DNA from: Anthopleura xanthogrammica
Lineage: Eukaryota; Cnidaria; Anthozoa; Actiniaria; Actiniidae
DNA: 64,000 nucleotides
NCBI GenBank assembly: GCA_964019055.1
Contig: OZ025211.1
Span: 2,508,135-2,572,134, forward strand
Direction: 5' to 3'
The notes under the pieces were generated by a model. It saw only the letters and a program-made list of their open reading frames with translations, did not search any database and was not told the DNA's origin. A program made the translations under genes and the position numbers. Below, piece after piece: positions 60,904-64,000 of this stretch; within the stretch, counting starts at the first letter, position 1, and every line of letters begins with the position of its first letter.

Positions 60904-61022
60904 TTATGCGCATGCATGTCGCGGACTCGGATTTCGTCCGAGAACGTTTTGTGGTTTCAATAAAGTTATGCGCACGCATGTCGTGGGCTCGGATTTTGTC
61001 AGAGGACGTTTTGTGGTTTCAT
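60904..61022. repeat. 60-bp tandem pair
   Basis: ATTATGCGCATGCATGTCGCGGACTCGGATTTCGTC...GTGGTTTCA is followed directly by ATGCGCACGCATGTCGTGGGCTCGGATTTTGTC...GTGGTTTCA. Two diverged copies, no gene. Confidence 0.8.
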
Positions 61023-61306
61023 ACGCGCGCCTTATCATCCAGGATCATAACAAAGAGTAATAATGCAAAAGTTTTAATGGTGGGCGGTCTGAGTATAACC
61101 GAAGGCTGCTGTTTTCCTATTGGTTTGTTTTAATAACTTTTAATATATATTGGAAATCCAGGGTCTTTCCATTTTTTCATCCAATCACCGCGTGGTATGT
61201 GGCATATTTTATCAGCATATAACGTAGACTGATACACGATCGAACAAGTGATCGAACCTCTTGGCTGAGAAGATCAGCAGCTCTACCTTACAAACTCTAA
61301 CGAAAG

Positions 61307-63975
61307 ATGGTGCAGAACACAGCGCGTTTGATTCTTTGCCTTCTTGCTGGCCACGTCTTTATGGTTAGCGCATCGTACAACGAGTGTGAGCCTAAAGAAT
61401 TTGCGAGGTGCGTTCAAGTCTTCCATCGCGTGTTTCAAAACGCTGAAAGGAGCCAAAACATGATTGATGTCTACTGTGACGCCTACAAGGTACCGTGCAT
61501 GAAATCTTTAAAACCTTAGTAGCAAAAGACCGAAGAATACATTGTTCTTGAAACTGATTGAGAGACTCTTAGATCAATGCGATTCCCAAAATCCCGTAGT
61601 TCTAAAAACACAGGTTGAGTGCGCTGCTAAAACGCTGACTCTCACCTATGTTGTTCTCGGTTTAAACTTGCCGAACCCCAACAAGTGACGGAGAATCTAT
61701 GTTGTAATGAATTAACTTCAAATGCAATGTTGTTCGTATACAGGAGGTTAGTCATTGCGCGACGTCGAATGCCGACTGTGTTGGTAACATCATGGATTTG
61801 TATCGATTCGTGACCCTCCAACACATGATTGTCGACAGCAAACAGGGCATCTGCCCCAAGAATGATCTCACACATTTGAGAAAACTTGTTCACGGTAGGT
61901 TCTAATTTGTTACACTTGTGTTATGCTTTCTTTTCCTATCCTCTCCTCCTCCCCTTCTCTTTAAACGAGTAATCCAGCAATGCAGTTTTTTCGTTTTAAT
62001 TTTCCAGCCATCGAAGAGTATCGCACGAAGTTTGCTGCTTTCAATGACCTTGGTGAGTACACATACTAGTGTTAGGCAACTTTTCAACTGCTGCCAAAAA
62101 ACGAATAAATGTTTGTCCACAGTTACAAACCATCTGCGCTCGCCTGTTAACTAAATCTCACATCTGAAGTCTCTGCTTTGAGCAATTCTATCCGCTTTGA
62201 TATTATTTTATTTAAACAAACTTTATCCTGTCTAGATGATCTAGAAATAGAAGATAAAATTTTGTGATATTTTCCTAGTACAACTTTCTTCAGACCCCTT
62301 TTCTGTTGTGACAATATTTTGTGACCCTGGGTAACCAAAACCTGACGACATAATCTTCTTGTGAACAGCTTGAAGTGTTTGTTCCAACGTCTGCCCTGCT
62401 TTTGCTTTTATTTCACATCCGAAAATTTTAGTGCTGGCTTCGTGGTTCGTCGAGCTATTTTTGGATTTGACTAATGCATCAAACTCAAAATGTATTCTAT
62501 TAGAATCCTTTGAATATAGAAGACAAAAGCACTTGAGATGACTTTAGTATTAGTATCTGAAAATCCCTGTAGGGAGAATCTAATAAAGTATTATCATATT
62601 ATAAGGGTCACTAGTGTTTCGTCTTGTCTTCATGAACAGCTTCAGGCACGATAGCCACTGACCTACTGAAACTCATAGTGATCAGCATGAAGGTCTTAAT
62701 GTCACTAGGAGGTCGGGTTTCTTTCAGAGAAATGTTATCTTAAGTTTAAGTGTGTTATTCTTTCTTAAATAGCGGTGTCCAAATTTGCTGGAAAAAGCGA
62801 ACAATGGTTTTCAAAACTGTACCGAAGAGTGCGCAACCCTCAGAGGATCGTATTGACTACCTTAGTTTCATACTAAAAGGTTTCCAAAAGAGTGCGCAAC
62901 CTTTAAAATATCGTATTGACTACCTTAGTTTCATACTAAAAGGTTTCCAAAACAGTGCGCAACCTTTAGAATATCGTATTGACTACCTTAGTTTCATACT
63001 AAAAGGTTTCCAAAACAGTGCGCAACCTTTAAAAGATCGTATTGACTACCTAAGTTTCATACTAAAAGGTTTCCAAAACAGTGCGCAATCTTGAGATTAT
63101 CGTATTGACTACCTTAGTTTCATACTAAAAGGTTTCCAAAACAGTGCGCAACCTTGAGATTATCGTATTGACTACCTAAGTTTCATACTAAAAGGTTTCC
63201 AAAACAGTGCGCAACCTTTAGAATATCGTATTGACTACCTTAGTTTCATACTTAAAAGTTTCCAATGCTTCTGTGCATCTCCTTCTTATCCAAGATAATT
63301 CACTTGCTAGGATCTTGGTATTGTCCCATATGATATTAATGCCTTCTTTCGTTGCGTGCTCTGCCAAAGCAGCCCCCTGTGTCTTTGCCAACCTGACGCT
63401 TGTCATATGCTCCTTCGTCCTTGTATCTAATGACGTACCGTCTGGTTTCCCCTATGTACACTGCCTCACATTCTCCGTACGGAATCTGGTAGACAACTAC
63501 GGGTTTTTTATTACATGGTATAGTATCCTTCGGCTTTAATATCAGTTGACTCAGTGTACATAAGGGCTTAACGCATGGTCATCCAGAACTCTCTTCACTC
63601 TTTCTGTCACACCTCGAACGTATGGCAATGTAGCATAGCCGTTGTATTCCTCCTCATCATATTCTTGTCGTTTGACTTCCCACATATGGGTTTTCAAAAT
63701 AAACCCTAATCTTTAAACTTATTTTAATTTCAGATGCAGACAAGTTCAAACCATGCACCGCCAAAAAGAATCTCTACTGTATTTCACGGCTGGCAGAGGA
63801 GATCAGAAATGGCGGGGAAATATGCCGATCGTTTTCAAATTTTTACTTATGTTACGAATCCAAAGCCATTACTTGTGATGACAAACTCTACAAGGATTAC
63901 GTTGCAAACGTTAAAACAGCTGGGGAAGAATTAGTTCAGATTGCCAAAGAATTTCCAAATCTTTTCAAGTGTTAG
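61307..63975 (+). CDS. Small secreted cysteine-rich protein (about 207 residues)
   Basis: Exons join in phase: 61307-61489 (ATG, signal peptide MVQNTARLILCLLAGHVFMVSA, then SYNECEPKEFARC), 61744-61894 (EVSHCATSNADCVGN), 62008-62052 (AIEEYRTKF) and 63734-63975 (ADKFKPCTAKKNLYC ... FPNLFKC, stop TAG). Each large exon has cysteines spaced roughly C-x6-C then C-x6/7-C, and the last exon repeats the pattern of the first, so the protein looks like a row of helical disulfide modules. The pattern faintly recalls nematode DUF19-like secreted proteins, but I would not assign a family. An alternative terminal exon, 62640-62743, also joins in phase and ends in TAA. A possible extra exon around 61,560-61,680 (LLDQCDSQNPVVLKTQ) is not resolved. 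Function unknown; extracellular. Confidence 0.62.
62828..63250. repeat. 63-bp tandem array, 7 copies, in the last intron of the Cys-rich gene
   Basis: AGTGCGCAACC recurs at 62828, 62891, 62954, 63017, 63080, 63143 and 63206. It is homologous to the array at 59343. Two of the units (TTGAGATTATCG) carry a stop in the otherwise open frame, so it is unlikely to be coding here. Confidence 0.92.
63218..63690 (-). mobile_element. Penelope-like element remnant: linker and GIY-YIG endonuclease
   Basis: Minus-strand translation in three frames gives consecutive pieces of a Penelope C-terminus: YATLPYVRGVTERVKRVL (about 63650-63590), then KPLCTLSQLILKPKD, then KKPVVVYQIPYGECEAVYIG, and finally GAALAEHATKEGINIIWDNT down to 63218. 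The VYQIP...VYIGETRR block is the GIY-YIG active-site region. Frame changes near 63565 and 63440 show it is dead. It sits in the last intron of the Cys-rich gene and shares no join with the RT at 16988-18343. Confidence 0.75.
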
Positions 63976-64000
63976 TCACGCTAGTGCCAAAATGTCACGC

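Overview
The window looks like nuclear DNA of an invertebrate animal, most likely an anthozoan cnidarian (stony coral or sea anemone). The DNA is AT-rich, genes have short phase-consistent introns with GT/AG borders, and much of the sequence is hairpin MITEs, minisatellites, Penelope-like and LINE fragments, and a tRNA-derived SINE. The organism is an inference from gene and repeat content; no marker gene fixes it.

Layout. (1) 0.6-3.8 kb, + strand: the 3' exons of a major-facilitator sugar transporter of the MFSD4B/NaGLT1 type, with one exon apparently damaged. (2) 4.6-14.9 kb and 29.4-38.5 kb: two copies of a segmental duplication in direct orientation. Each carries a very large, secreted MACPF-domain protein gene on the minus strand plus the same minisatellite, flanks and MITE. 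Copy A has lost the MACPF signature through a 256-bp deletion. Copy B keeps it but has a 2-bp deletion that truncates the C-terminal part. (3) 14.9-29.3 kb, between the copies: a mobile-element nest with a Penelope-like reverse transcriptase, a LINE tail, two large inverted repeats, a MULE-like 1.2-kb element with 9-bp target duplications, and several MITEs. (4) 38.5-51.6 kb: mostly non-coding, with a 2.4-kb Harbinger-like element, several hairpin MITEs and a possible small multi-exon transcription unit on the minus strand. (5) 51.7-57.0 kb, + strand: a third, intact and more divergent MACPF paralogue of 1656 residues with its own signal-peptide exon and poly(A) signal. (6) 57.7-64.0 kb, + strand: a tandem pair of small secreted cysteine-rich protein genes. 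The first is decayed, the second looks complete, and each has a 63-bp tandem array inside. A SINE lies between them, and a Penelope endonuclease remnant lies in the last intron of the second.

The window reads as a locus of secreted, probably defence- or venom-related proteins growing by duplication and decay: one intact MACPF gene, two damaged copies, and a neighbouring cysteine-rich pair showing the same pattern. The giant MACPF family, which joins an N-terminal MACPF region to a long helical section with a hydrophobic centre and a beta-rich C-terminal half, is the best candidate for something undescribed.
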